A stretch of 64,000 nt of DNA from Cryptomeria japonica. Its lineage: Eukaryota; Streptophyta; Pinopsida; Cupressales; Cupressaceae. How positions within the stretch are numbered: position 1 is the stretch's first letter; the number at the start of each line of letters is the position of its first letter. The position numbers were made by a program, and so were the translations under genes. The stretch is taken from contig NC_081413.1 of assembly GCF_030272615.1 (NCBI RefSeq), forward strand, positions 142,563,976-142,627,975, written 5' to 3'. Shown piece after piece: positions 11,940 through 22,195 of the stretch. Under the pieces are notes generated by a model. The model was not told the origin of the DNA. It saw only the letters and a program-made list of their open reading frames with translations, and did no database searches.

Positions 11940-12574
11940 AGCAAGCATGTCTTTGTCGAGAGGTGCGAAGATAAAGTAGAGGAAGATAAAGAGTCATGAT
12001 AGGGAGGTAAATTTTTGTTGATTAGATGAGGTTGCCCTTAGCGAGATGAAGATAAGCTTTGGAATAGATATTGCTAACTGATACATTGCAAACATGCTAG
12101 CTGCAATCTAGCATATTGGATGGCAAGATAAAGGATAGATTTAAGATTGTTAAGATAGCGTAACAAAAATGAGCCTTGCTTTAGAGGAAAGCTTTTAGTT
12201 ACGGAAAGATACAAGATAAATGGTCACCGTGATATGAGATATGCCAGTATGGATAACAAAGTGCATTATGCTAGATAGCCATACAATAGGGCGATGAGAT
12301 ATGTTGGTATGGATAACCATACAATAGGGTGAGATGTATGCTAGTATGGATGACCATACGATAGGGTGATAAGATAGATAGGCTTTGTTGGCATGGGTAG
12401 TGATACGCTAGATAGCCATGTGATTGGGAAATCAAAGATAGATTTTGTAAGTAGTAGATTGGCCCCTACTAAGGAAAAAAAAAGATATAGATCAAATGGT
12501 TTGGCCCCCATCTAGGTGAAAAATTTAAAGCAAAATATCAAGTGGTTTGGTCCCCACCTAGGCAAGCATGAAAC
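11940..12574. other. Element II internal DNA with short degenerate tandem repeats
   Basis: No frame is supported. From about 12226 to 12380 a 36-38-bp unit recurs around CCATAC(A/G)ATAGGG (12279, 12317, 12352) with GTATGGAT in between. The phrase 'TGGTTTGG(C/T)CCCCA' occurs twice near 12500 and 12545. Confidence 0.6.
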
Positions 12575-12946
12575 TGTTGTAAGGTGTGTGCCCTTGGTCT
12601 CCTTGTGTTGTGCAGTGTAGCACTCAGGTTTGTGACATGGCTTAACCACCTCCTATAGATTTTATAAGTCTAGTGGTTGTATCGAGCATTAGTGGGTCGA
12701 TCTTTTGGTGCAACAACAACCACACTTGTAACAAGTGGTATCAGAGCTTGGTCATAGGTTCAAACCCCTCGCTTGCACTGGAGTGGTTGTTGCAAGGTGT
12801 GCACCCTTGGTCTCCTTGTGTTGTGTAGCATAGCACTCAGGTTTGTGACATGGCTTAACTGCCTCCTATGGATTCTATAAGTCTAGTGGTTGTATTGGGC
12901 ATTATCAGGTCAATATTTTGGTGCAATGGCAACCACACTTGTAATA
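12575..12946 (+). mobile_element. TRIM: miniature LTR retrotransposon, 372 bp
   Basis: Two 159-bp direct repeats, 12575-12733 and 12788-12946, begin TGTTG(T/C)AAGGTGTG. The left ends GTAACA and the right GTAATA (CA decayed to TA). Between them only 54 bp remain: a perfect TGGTATCAGAGC (12736-12747, complementary to initiator tRNA-Met, two bases after the LTR) and a short purine-rich CTGGAGTGG just before the second repeat. This is the full TRIM layout: LTR, PBS, purine tract, LTR and no coding capacity. Flanking bases (GAAAC left, TAAAA right) do not form a clean duplication. Confidence 0.85.
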
Positions 12947-13505
12947 TAAAATGTGATCAACAAGAAATGCTAATCCAAAAAACTGAATGACAAAAGCAGA
13001 TTATGCAGAAATATAGATATGATGCCCCCTGCCTTATATTGATATGCAAGAAAGGCATTTCAATCTAAGGAGCTCAAGAAGTTGTGGCATATCAACATAG
13101 CAAGATGTTTTCATGGAATGCCACCATTAGCTAGTGATACAAAGATGTCCACAACATGAGAAATGAAAGGAAAGAGGGATTCAATAGTTTGGCATAAGAA
13201 CCCATAGTAGTGAGAAGAGATATGCAATACAACTGTGATTAGATTGAAAACCATCACATGGATCACAAACCCATCAATCTTATCCCTTCACAAACTCACT
13301 CAATCTTAGCCATTCAATCAACTTTTTATCCTATAAAAGGAGCCCTTACCCTCAAGCAAAAAAGGAAGAATTAGAGTATTGTTACTTTATTGGTATTAAC
13401 CTATACATTTAGATATTTTTCATAGCATCATCTTTTTCATTTGCATAATCATCTTGTTTAAGCATTTTCAAACAATCTTGAATCTCCATATGATATCCAT
13501 GGCTT
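12947..13505. other. Non-coding stretch, LTR-like with a TATA-like site
   Basis: Contains CCTATAAAAGGAGCCC near 13330, a good plant TATA-box context, followed by a T-rich stretch. It joins across the chromovirus to 20953. It may be U3/R sequence of an unidentified LTR, but no partner copy was found in the window. Confidence 0.35.
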
Positions 13506-14287
13506 TGGTGCAGTCACTAGCTAGGAGGGATCTCAAAGAGATCAGTCCAGACTGGTTAGCAAGAGTAAACACAATAGAAACACAAGGAAATGATGGAGTC
13601 AATGTAGAAAAGATTGAATTATATCATGAAAACTAATTACAACCAACTGGTAACAACCGGGTTACAATAACCAGCTCACAGGCCCACTAAAACATTCTCA
13701 AAATACAAAATAGGTCACAACCGGGACCTCAAATCTTAAGATCTATCTTTTTTGATCTTTATAGCTTCTTTGATTACATTCTAATGCTATATTATAATGA
13801 TTTATATGATCCAAGTGGATTTGGTTGGTCCAAAAAGGGATCAAAACCTGAAGAACAAGACCTAACATGTAAAACCAACAAGGTTGGCCTCCGCCAAAGA
13901 AATTATTCCAGAAAATACAAAGGATAAAATGTAGAACACAGGGAAAGGTTGGCCACATGCAAAGGAACATTGAAATCAACACTCAAGGCTCCGCTAGGTA
14001 TAGAAAGGATCCGATAGATCACCAATGAAAATTGGTCCAGGCAAACGGTAACAAAAAACTGTCTTGGAAACCGATAGCAATAGCTTGCTGGAAAATGATT
14101 CAAATGCTCCATGGTTTGGGAATAAGGAAAATGATCAAGTCATCAATAAAAATCCAATTCTATAGGTTTCGGTGAGCCAAATTTAGGAAACAAAGATAGA
14201 AATCTTGAAAATGCAAACAAAAAGCAAAATAGAAAGGAAATATTTTTGGTTGATGCAAGATTGGTATGAACCGTGGATGCTCCTACA
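13506..14287 (-). repeat. Chromovirus 3' LTR
   Basis: 782 bp. On the - strand it starts TGTAGGAGCATCC and ends GCACCA. Homologous throughout to 20170-20952. Confidence 0.92.
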
Positions 14288-14317
14288 ATAGACATCCGAG
14301 GTTGTTGAAAAAAAGTG

Positions 14318-15674
14318 AGTCTCTCACTTTGCTGGGGTCAGAGGAAAACCAAGGCAATCCACCTCTGCCTGAAAAATCCAAGATGAATCTTCAACTGGTC
14401 TATCTTTTCACTTCATAAGATACTCCTTATACTGACTACTTTGGGTACTACGCCCAATCCTACTATCCAAAATGTCTTCAATCTGATCTAGTTGCTTCTG
14501 GGGCAACTGTTTCTCCAATTCCGCAATACTGTCCTTAATGAATTATGGTTCATGATACTGATGAAGATCTGTAATGTTAAACACAGGTGAAATACTCACA
14601 CTATCTAGCAACTCCACTTCATATGCATTTCTAGAACTGAACTTTCTCAAAATCTTGCAAGGTCCAAACTTTCTCATCTGCAACTTGTTATAAGTTCCAA
14701 CCAGGAATCTTTATTTTCTCAGATACACCATCACTTCATCGCCAAATTCAAATTCCTTATGTCTCCTCTTCTCATATGCCTTCTCCTTATACTTGTTCAT
14801 TTCTTCCAAATGTTTCTTAACTTGAATATGTAATTCCTTCATGTGATCTGCAAATTCTTCTGCTTTTGAACTTCTCTAGCCTTCACTACTAATATATCTT
14901 AATTTTGATATACCTTTAGGGTGTGCTCTAGTAAAAATCTCAAAAGGTGTTCTTTCGGTACTCCTATTTACTAAATTATTGTAGGCAAACTCTTCTTGTG
15001 CAAGAATCAAATCCCAACTTCTGAGTTTTGTCTCCAGCTAAACATCTTAACAAATTTCCCAAGCTTTGATTAACTATTGTTGTCTATCCATTAGTCTGTG
15101 GGTGAAAAGTAGAACTGAACTTCAAATTTGTCTTCATCTTCTTCCAAAGTGTTCTCCAAAAAGAACCAACAAACTTAATGTCTCTATCTGAAACTATGCT
15201 CTTAGGTAATCCATGCAATCTCACTACTTCCTTGAAAAATAGCTCTTCTACATGTAATGCATCTAGTGTTTTATTACAAGGTATGAAATGAGACATCTTC
15301 GAGGATCTATCCACTACCACAAATATAGAATCATTCTCTCTCTACATTTTAAGAAATCTAAGTATGAAATCCATGCTTATATCCTCCCAAGGTCTTACCG
15401 GTACTGTCAAAGGTTTATACAATCCCACATTCTGACTACTACCCTTTGCAACTTGACAAACTCTACAAATTTGCACATATTTCCTAACATCCTTATGAAT
15501 TTGGGGCCAAAAGTAATGCTCACTCATTAATGCTACTCTTTTGTCAACACCAAAGTGTCCAGCTAATCCTCCATTATGTTTCTCCTTTATCAGATTCCCC
15601 CTCATAGAACTCTTAGGTATGCACACCTGAACTCCTTTGAAAAATATCCACCCTGAATGAAGTAATCTAACCAC
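14318..15674 (-). pseudogene. Chromovirus integrase with chromodomain, broken
   Basis: Read from 15674 downwards: an H-x-H...C-x2-C zinc-binding region (KEKHNGGLAGHFG then ICRVCQ, ~15590-15460), the catalytic core with MDFI (first Asp, ~15370), IVSDRDIKF (second Asp, ~15185) and FHPQTNG (~15090). After this the expected GQTE reads stop-Thr-Thr, so the catalytic Glu is lost. Further on, at about 14470-14318, SQYKEYLMK-stop-KDRPVEDSSW then QAEVDC matches a chromodomain, whose Trp codon has become TGA. The chromodomain would target integration by binding histone marks in chromoviruses generally. Many TAG/TGA stops: inactive. Confidence 0.88.
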
Positions 15675-15779
15675 TTTCTTCTATCTACTGTAACTGGTTC
15701 TCTACATGCTCTCCAAGTTTTGGAAAAATCCGAGTCATTATCATACAAGGTTTCAATTCCTCAAATCCTAATACTGTTA

Positions 15780-18186
15780 CTCTCATCTCGATCAGAAAAT
15801 TCCTTCTCCTACTCAATGCATCAACAACTTTGTTAGATTTCCCACTTCTATTAAAATTCTACCCATCTCATATATCTTTGATTCAACTTACTCTGACTAT
15901 TCAAATACTTCAAAGCTTGATGATCTGTATACAACACAAACTCCTTAGGAAATAGGTAATGTCTCCACTTCTTCAAGGCTTGAACTTGTTGGCATTTGAC
16001 TGAACCGATAAAGATTGTTGTTATACAACTGGTATATGATTAGTTAGTAAATGTGTTGAAGAGATTGAGATTCATGTTTCATGACTAAGTTTTGTGTTTT
16101 CATTGATGGCAACAATTTTTTTGTAGTCACCTAAATCTTAGAAGCCAACTGGTAAGGGTTAACTAGTACAAAAGATAGTTTTACAGAGAATCGTTAATTC
16201 GGATCTCAACCGATAAACTGAGATAGAGTAGCATTCCGACAACCAGTACAGGAGATTCATGAAGAGTTGGATGATGCAGTTTTACAACGATGTTAGTGAC
16301 AAGTATTTGGAGCTATTTTCTCAACCGCATTGGTAGATTCAACTGGATGAGCAAGATTTGATTTACAAAACATACAAACTAGTAGAACACTTAATCGGTA
16401 GTGATTTAGTCACTTAAATCGGTAACACAAAACAAGTTTTAATTTGTTATGTCGGAGGTTGACATATGTAAAGCATGTGATGTAAGTTTGTCTAGATTCA
16501 TTGAACCTAGGAAATTGTTCCAAGGTTGTAGCCAACTTAATATAAAACATTTATAAAAAGTGTGATGAGGTATAAAGTCGGTATGTATGTGAAGAGAGAA
16601 TTCATGAGCAAATATTATGAATGTGATCGTGTGGTGATTAGGGAAGTTATGTAATGAAGTGATGTTGATGTTTTAAGGATCAGAAGTGGATCTTATAAGA
16701 CACAGAAGGTGTTACTTGAGGATTTTTTCATTGTTATTTTCCTAATAGTTTGCAGTAGCAAAATCCCCTGACTGGGTAGGTCCTAACAGACCTTAATATG
16801 TAAATCCCGTAACAAGGTAGCTCTGAATCAGAGTCTTAAATCCTCTTGCAAGGTTGATCCTAATAGGTCTTTGCTCCTAATAGGGCTTATCATTCAAATC
16901 CCTTAACCAGGTGACTCTTAACCGGGTCTACTCCTAACAGGGCATAGTTGTAAGACCTTAACCAGTCAAGATTTCTATTCTGTAGATAGTGAATCTTCTG
17001 GGTACCAACTCCTACCATGGTTTTTCCTTTTTGGGTTTTCCACGTATAATCTCTTGTGTTATGTGGAATTTTTTTTATTGGGAATTTGCTTATTTGGTGA
17101 TATTTCTTATATGCTTGATAAGTTTTAAGTTGTTAAAGTTGGTGATCAAATTTATATTGTTTTTACTTGCACTGATTCACCCCCCCCCTCTCAGTGCCTT
17201 ATAAGTTCATCAGAAATATGGCATAAAAATCTTGATCATACACTGAATATCTCCTCTGGGCATCATTCAATTTCTCACTGAAATAAGCTACTGCTCTCCC
17301 TTCCTGACTCAAGACTGCTCCTATTGCTATTCCACTAGCATCACAATCCACTTGAAATACTTTATTGAAATCCGGTAAAGCCAACACAGGCTGCTCAGTT
17401 GCTTTTCGCTTCAACAGTTCAAAACTTTTGTTTGCTTTGGTGGTCCACTTGAACTCCTTTCGAACTCCCCTCATTGTCTCAGTCATAGGGTTACAAACTG
17501 AACTGAAATTTCTCATGAACTTCCAGTAGATACTAGCCAATCCATGAAATGATCTTACCTCTACAATGCTTTCCGGTGTAGGCCACTCAACAATTTCTTT
17601 TACTTTTTCAGGGTCCATCTTCAAACCATCCTCACATATCACAAATCCCAAATAGACTAATTCTTCCTTCATGAAAGTACACTTCTTAAGATTTATTAGC
17701 AACTTTTCTTCCCTCAACCTCTACAAAACTTGTCTCAAATGCAACAAATGCTCCTCTTTTGTCTTACTGAAAATCAGAATGTCATCCTAACATACAATAA
17801 CAAACTTACCCAATAATTTCTTCAATACCTCATTCATCAGCCTCATGAAAGTACTCAGTGCATTACTTAACCCAAAAGGCATCACCAACCATTCATACAG
17901 TCCTTCAATTGTCTTAAATGTTGTCTTCCACTCATCTCCTTCTCTTATCCTAATCTGATGATATCCACTCTTCAAGTATATCTTTGTAAATTATTTGGCT
18001 CTGCTCAAACATTATGTCATCCATCCTAGGAAAAGGAAACCTATATTTCAATATGATCTTGCTTATTTCTCTGGAATCAGTACACATTCTCCATTCTCCA
18101 TTCTTCTTAGGTGCTAATACTGTTGGTACTGCACAAGGGCTCATAGTTTCTCTAATCAAACCTTTCTTCAACAACTCCTGCACTTG
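15780..18186 (-). pseudogene. Chromovirus reverse transcriptase and RNase H, broken
   Basis: From 18183: LLKKGLIRETMSPCAVPTVL and KKNGEWRMCTDSREI (RT fingers/palm), a frameshift near 17970, [20 protein letters not shown], then [18 protein letters not shown]. The catalytic YxDD box near 17787 reads Cys-stop-Asp-Asp. RT connection and RNase H follow (LINLKKCTFMKEELVYLGFV; QVDCDASGIAIGAVLSQEGR; QDFYAI at ~17220). A 1226-bp solo LTR (15987-17212) splits RNase H exactly between FYAI and QALKKWR. Coding resumes at 15986. Clearly inactive. Confidence 0.92.
15987..17212 (+). mobile_element. Solo LTR (copia-type) inside the chromovirus RNase H
   Basis: Starts TGTTGGCATTTGAC, ends TTCATCA, 1226 bp, with no internal domain. 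Flanks GAACT (15982-15986) and GAAAT (17213-17217) are a 5-bp duplication with one change: removing the LTR and one GAACT copy restores the RNase H frame. It has a TATA-like TTATAAAAAG (16551), an internal series of CCTTAACC(A/G)GGT-type repeats (16760-16970), the GGTTTTTCC...TTTCCACGTA motif (17022) and a C-run with CTCTCAGTGCC near its 3' end. Formed by LTR-LTR recombination (established mechanism). Confidence 0.93.
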
Positions 18187-18993
18187 TCAATTCAACTCTT
18201 CATTCTTTGTCGGTGTAATCCGATGTGCATCTTTGTTAGGCAAACTAGTTCCGGGAACTAGGTCCATACAATGATTGATACTTCTCACATGTGGTAATCC
18301 ATCAGGCACATTATTTGAAATGATGTCTTCATATTCTGTCAACACATCTTTTATCTCTTCTAGTTGTTCTTCTTCATGCTCTGAATTCTCAGTCTTCTTA
18401 GGAATTAAGACAAAACACACATTCTCATGTCTCAATCCATCCAGGAATTTCCTTCCATCCACCAAATAGATTCTAGCATTCATACATACTTTGCTCTTCA
18501 AAGGCTCCTCCAAGGGCAACAAGGTTTGCTTCATCCCATTGGCCACAACAGTGTATGTATTCTTCCTCCCATCATGTATTGCCTGTCTATCAAATTTCCA
18601 ACATCTACCCAACAAAAGGTGACAAATATCCATAGGCATAATAACACACAAGACTTCATCATGATAATTCCCAATTTGCAATTTCACCAAACATTTCTCA
18701 CTTGCTAACAACTTATGATCATCCTAAATTCATGCTATCTAATAAGGCTTAGGGTGTTTCAATCTTTCCAAATTCAACTTATTCACCATCTCTTCTGAAA
18801 TAAGATTATCTAAACTACAACTATCAATGACAACTTTACAACACTTACCGAATACCTTACATCTGGTCTTGAACAAATTCTTCCTCTGCAAGGGCTCTTC
18901 ATCTCTCCTGGTATAACACAAAGCTCTCCTCATCATCAACATTTCTCCATCTTCCATTTTATGCATTGATCCAGTGGGGTTTTCTTGCACCAC
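18187..18993 (-). pseudogene. Chromovirus protease region, broken
   Basis: From 18993 the frame includes GKCCKVVIDSCSLDNLISEE: the aspartic-protease D-S-G is here D-S-C, so the flap-side Gly is replaced. It continues in the same frame past TAA/TAG stops as LASEKCLVKLQIGNYHDEVL and DICHLLLGRCWKFDRQAIHD, the usual chromovirus PR-to-RT linker. It leads directly into RT at 18183. The intact protein would have cut the Gag-Pol polyprotein. Confidence 0.85.
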
Positions 18994-20058
18994 TTCTGTT
19001 CTTCTGTTATTCTTTGTCTTCTTACATTAGAGAGCATGATTTTCTTCTCCTCCACACTTATAGTAAGTTCCTCTAACTATTCTCTTGTCTTGTCTTCTAT
19101 CATCTCTTCTAAAGTTCTCATTCCAGTAGCCATCCGGTTCTCTCCTTCGGTAGAAATTTCTATCATCTTTCCGGTATGAAGTACCTTCTTTTCTCACTTC
19201 CTTATCTTTGTTTTGATCTGTATAGGCTCATCTACCTCTGGTATATCCTCTTCCTCCTTGAAATATTCCTTCAGAAAACCTTCCACTTCTACCTCTCTAC
19301 CTCTACTCATGTCTTTTGTTCAGCTTCTCTTATGCTTTCAGGGCATACTAGTAAGCTTCTTTAACACTCTACAATTTTATCAAACTGAGTTCATCTTATA
19401 TAGACACACACAATCCATTCAAATATATTGCAACTTGTTCAACTTCATCATCAACATGTCTGGATTTAATATTTAGCTTGTAAAATGCTTCAGTGTACTC
19501 CTTCACACTAGATTTCTTCTGTCTCAAATTCTGAAACTTCTGGAATAGATTTACTTGATAATCAACTGGCATAAATTTTGATTTCAACTTAGCAACCATC
19601 CCATGTCTTGATCTTCTCTTTACATCTTCTCTATCTATCAACTACAAATACTCCCACCAAATAGATGCATGACCTTTCAACCAGGTACAAGCACATTTCA
19701 CCTTCCTTTCTTCTGCAATGTTTTCAAAATCAAAATATTTCTCCATCTCTGAGATCCAATCCATCAATTCATCTGAATCCAACTTTCCATCATATTCCGG
19801 TGGGGTAAAATGAGGTTTACTATTCACCCTACTCAAAACCCTCAAAAACCTTTCCTCATCCAAATCAACTGCCGGTGGGTTTACTTGTTTCGTAGGGGCT
19901 TCTTGTCCTTCATCTTTACTTACATCTTCAATATGTCGACCTCTTCTCTCGACTGTCTCCACAGCTTCCAATTGGGCTACTATTCCACGCGACATTTCTA
20001 TAACAACAGGGTTTGCATTCCTACACACTCCATCATTCCTATTTCCTCTCCATGCCAT
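18994..20058 (-). pseudogene. Chromovirus Gag, broken
   Basis: The start ATG at 20058-20056 lies about 100 bp after the PBS (- strand). The N-terminal part is charged; residues ~85-138 read PEYDGKLDSDELMDWISEME, then ERKVKCACTWLKGHASIWWE, the retrotransposon Gag signature, then a TAG at 19642 (probably a Gln codon once) and continuing in frame as DREDVKRRSRHGMVAKLKSK and LFQKFQNLRQKKSSVKEYTE. A zinc knuckle near 19030-19070 reads Y-K-C-G-G-E-E-N-H-A-L-stop-C: the first Cys of CX2CX4HX4C is Tyr and a TAG lies before the last. Would have formed the particle shell. Confidence 0.9.
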
Positions 20059-20155
20059 ATTTACACCACTCCTCTATAGCTGTAGGTCAGATCCATAGTC
20101 CACCACCCTACAACAAAAATTTCTCAGGACAACACAATCTTCGGAATGAAAGCTC

Positions 20156-20167
20156 ACTCTAATATCA
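20156..20167 (-). promoter_or_regulatory. Chromovirus primer binding site (tRNA-Met type)
   Basis: On the - strand TGATATTAGAGT, two bases after the LTR end. It matches TGGTATCAGAGC at 9 of 12 positions; the three changes are G/C-to-A/T. Expected for chromoviruses, which use initiator tRNA-Met. Confidence 0.75.
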
Positions 20168-20169
20168 CT

Positions 20170-20952
20170 TGGTGCAATCACTGGCTTGGAGGGACCTCAA
20201 AGAGATCAGTCCAGACCAGTTAGAAAGAGTAAACAAAATGGAAACATAAGGACATGATGGAGGCAATATAGAACGGATTGAATTATATCATGAAAACTAA
20301 TTACAACCAACCGATAACAACCGGGTACAGTAACTGACTCACAGGCCTGCTAAAACATGCTCAAAATATAGAATAGGTCACAACCAGAACCTCAAATATT
20401 AAGACCTATCTACAATGTTCTGTCTAAATTATTTGATTACACTTTAATTCTCTATTACAATGAATTATACGATCCAAGGAGATCTGATCGGCCCAAAAAG
20501 GGATCAAAACTCGAAGAACAAGACCTAACTGTAAAACCAACAAGGTCGGCCTCTGCAAAAGAAATTCCTCCCAAAAATACAAAGCATGACATGTAGATCA
20601 TGAGGAAAGGTCAGACACATGCCAAGGAACATCAAAATCAACACTCAGGGCTCCACAAGCTATGAAAAGGATCCGGTAGATCACCAGTGCAAATAGGTCT
20701 AGGCAACCAGTAATAGAAAACTATCTTGGAAACTGGTAGCGATAGCTTGCCTGAAAATGATCTAAATTCTCCATGGTTTAGGAATAAGGAAGATTATCAA
20801 GTCTTCAAGAAAAATCCAATTGGACAGGTTCCGGTGAGCCAAATCCGGGAAACATGGAAAGAAATGTTGAAACTGCAAACAGAAAGAAAAATAGAAAGGA
20901 AATATTTCTGGTTGATGCAAGATTTCTATGAACCAAGGATGCTCCTAAATCA
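20170..20952 (-). repeat. Chromovirus 5' LTR
   Basis: Homologous to 13506-14287. The open frame at 20726-20971 on the + strand lies in this LTR antisense and is judged a chance frame. Confidence 0.9.
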
Positions 20953-21020
20953 GTCTTGTGCTAAAAGCTAAGAGATTTACCTATTTGGGACTTGGAGAGG
21001 AGAGAAACAAAGGAGGAATA

Positions 21021-21200
21021 TCATCTTAGGAAGGCTCTTTTCCCTTTCTCTTGTTATTTAAGCTTCTTTCATGTTTCTTTGAATCTGTTTTGATATGCTT
21101 TTGGATGGTTTTTAGTTCTTTGTTTTGGTTTCATTGTTGAACTAACTTACTAACATTGAACTTTTCCTTTTGAATCTTGAAGCCATTTCCCATAGCATCA
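21021..21200 (+). repeat. Element III 5' LTR remnant
   Basis: ATC(A/G)ATCTTAGGAAGGCTC... to CCCATAGCATCA matches 37834-38013 with few changes. The upstream ~700 bp present in the 3' LTR are missing; 20953-21020 is different sequence. Confidence 0.88.
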
Positions 21201-21202
21201 TT

Positions 21203-21228
21203 TGGTGAACCCGACGTGAATCGAACAC
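21203..21228 (+). promoter_or_regulatory. Element III primer binding site, complementary to tRNA-Trp
   Basis: Starts two bases after the LTR end. The 26 bases beginning TGGTGAACCCGACGTGAATC are, from memory of plant cytosolic tRNA-Trp(CCA), a perfect complement of its CCA end and T-arm. Longer than the usual 12-18 nt match. Not a tRNA gene: only the 3' portion is represented. Confidence 0.8.
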
Positions 21229-21254
21229 TAAGAAGTTAAATAAATTTAACTAAC

Positions 21255-21512
21255 CTTTTTGCGCTTGCAAATTTTCACGCACAAGTAGCACTTTAGCGCT
21301 TTTGACACCCGATTTAGCACTTGGATTTTATCTGTAGATTAGCACTTGTGTCTTACTTTGGCACCTTCTTTGTCTATTATAGCACTTTTATAGTAAATTA
21401 TCACTATTGTTGTCTATTGTAGAGCTTTTGACTTAATGTTGCGCTTTTGATGTAAAATAGTGCCTTTGTTTCTCTGATTAGTGCTTCAGTTTCCCTCAGA
21501 TTAGCACTACTG
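21255..21512 (+). repeat. Element III leader: dispersed TAGCGCTTTTG/TAGCACTT motif array
   Basis: About 13 copies of (T)AGCGCTT/AGCACTT/AGTGCTT at 20-40-bp spacing, for example 21259, 21285, 21292, 21314, 21342, 21382, 21422, 21441, 21460, 21480, 21504. Spacing is irregular, so this is a motif cluster rather than a strict tandem repeat. The same motif occurs in inverted orientation at 36200-36560. Confidence 0.8.
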
Positions 21513-21664
21513 TATCTAGAAGAGAGCTCTATATTATAACAAAAGTAAAATTTTAGGTTGATAAAGCCCACCATATGAACTAACTTGTTGAGAGGTTTTT
21601 GCAGGTCTAACAGTTTGTTGTAGGTTCTGAGGAGTTAAGAGTAGATTTTGATTTAAAATTTTCT

Positions 21665-22195
21665 TTTTTTACAAAGGGATTTTAAAAAGAACTCACTTTG
21701 ATTTCTTGAAAGGACCTAAAAAGAATCTCATAAATTTCTTTGGTGTTTAAAAAGAACTTCACTTTTCCTTTTTTATTGCAAAAAGGTTAAAAAGAACTAT
21801 AAAAGAACCTCATTGCTATGCAGTGCTCCTAAAAATAATCTCACCATCATTTGGGCTTTAAAAAGAATCAAACGTTTCTTTCTTGCAAGTTTAAAAACAA
21901 ATCACAAATTTCAAATTTTACTTTTTTGCAAGTTAGGATATCATTTGTCATTTGGGATTTTAAAAGGAACTAACAAAATTTTATTTCTTATAAAAAGTTA
22001 AAAAGAACAATCAACCTTTTGTTGCAAGTTAAAAAGAACAAACCACTTTTGTTTTTGGGCAAGCGATTTACTTTTGTTGACCACATAATTTGCTTTTGTT
22101 GACCAAAATTGTGATTTTCAAGTTCAAACAAATTGCTTTGTGGATAAAAAGAACATCATGCTTGTTGGAGCAACATATCCAAATAGGACCAAAAA
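21665..22195 (+). repeat. Element III leader: TTAAAAAGAAC motif array
   Basis: About a dozen copies of TTAAAAAGAAC or close variants (TAAAAAGAATC, TTAAAAGGAAC) every 25-60 bp between T-rich spacers that often contain CACTTTTG or CAAATTTC. No coding frame. Part of the untranslated leader between PBS and gag. Confidence 0.8.

Larger units (their letters stand above)
13506..20952 (-). mobile_element. Chromovirus (Ty3/gypsy with chromodomain)
   Basis: LTRs at 13506-14287 (3') and 20170-20952 (5') bracket gag, protease, RT, RNase H, integrase and a C-terminal chromodomain, all on the - strand. PBS at 20156-20167. Flanking GGCTT (13501-13505) and GTCTT (20953-20957) are a possible target duplication with one mismatch. 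Without the solo LTR in its RNase H the element is about 6.2 kb, a normal chromovirus size. Nearly all stops are TAG or TGA, fitting CAG/CGA/TGG decay. Confidence 0.93.

Noticed and set aside
17171-17195. G-quadruplex or special signal in the long C-runs (also 800-812, 37601-37612, 56221)
   Set aside because: The C-runs are a recurring part of the copia LTR 3' ends (or, at 37601, of an LTR U3) and vary in length like slippage tracts; no four-block G pattern is present.
20726-20971. 81-codon + strand frame
   Set aside because: It lies antisense inside the chromovirus 5' LTR; the matching part of the other LTR (near 14100) is not open in the same way.
21203-21228. Possible tRNA-Trp gene
   Set aside because: Only the complement of the tRNA 3' end is present, right after an LTR end; there is no anticodon arm or acceptor partner. 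It is a PBS.
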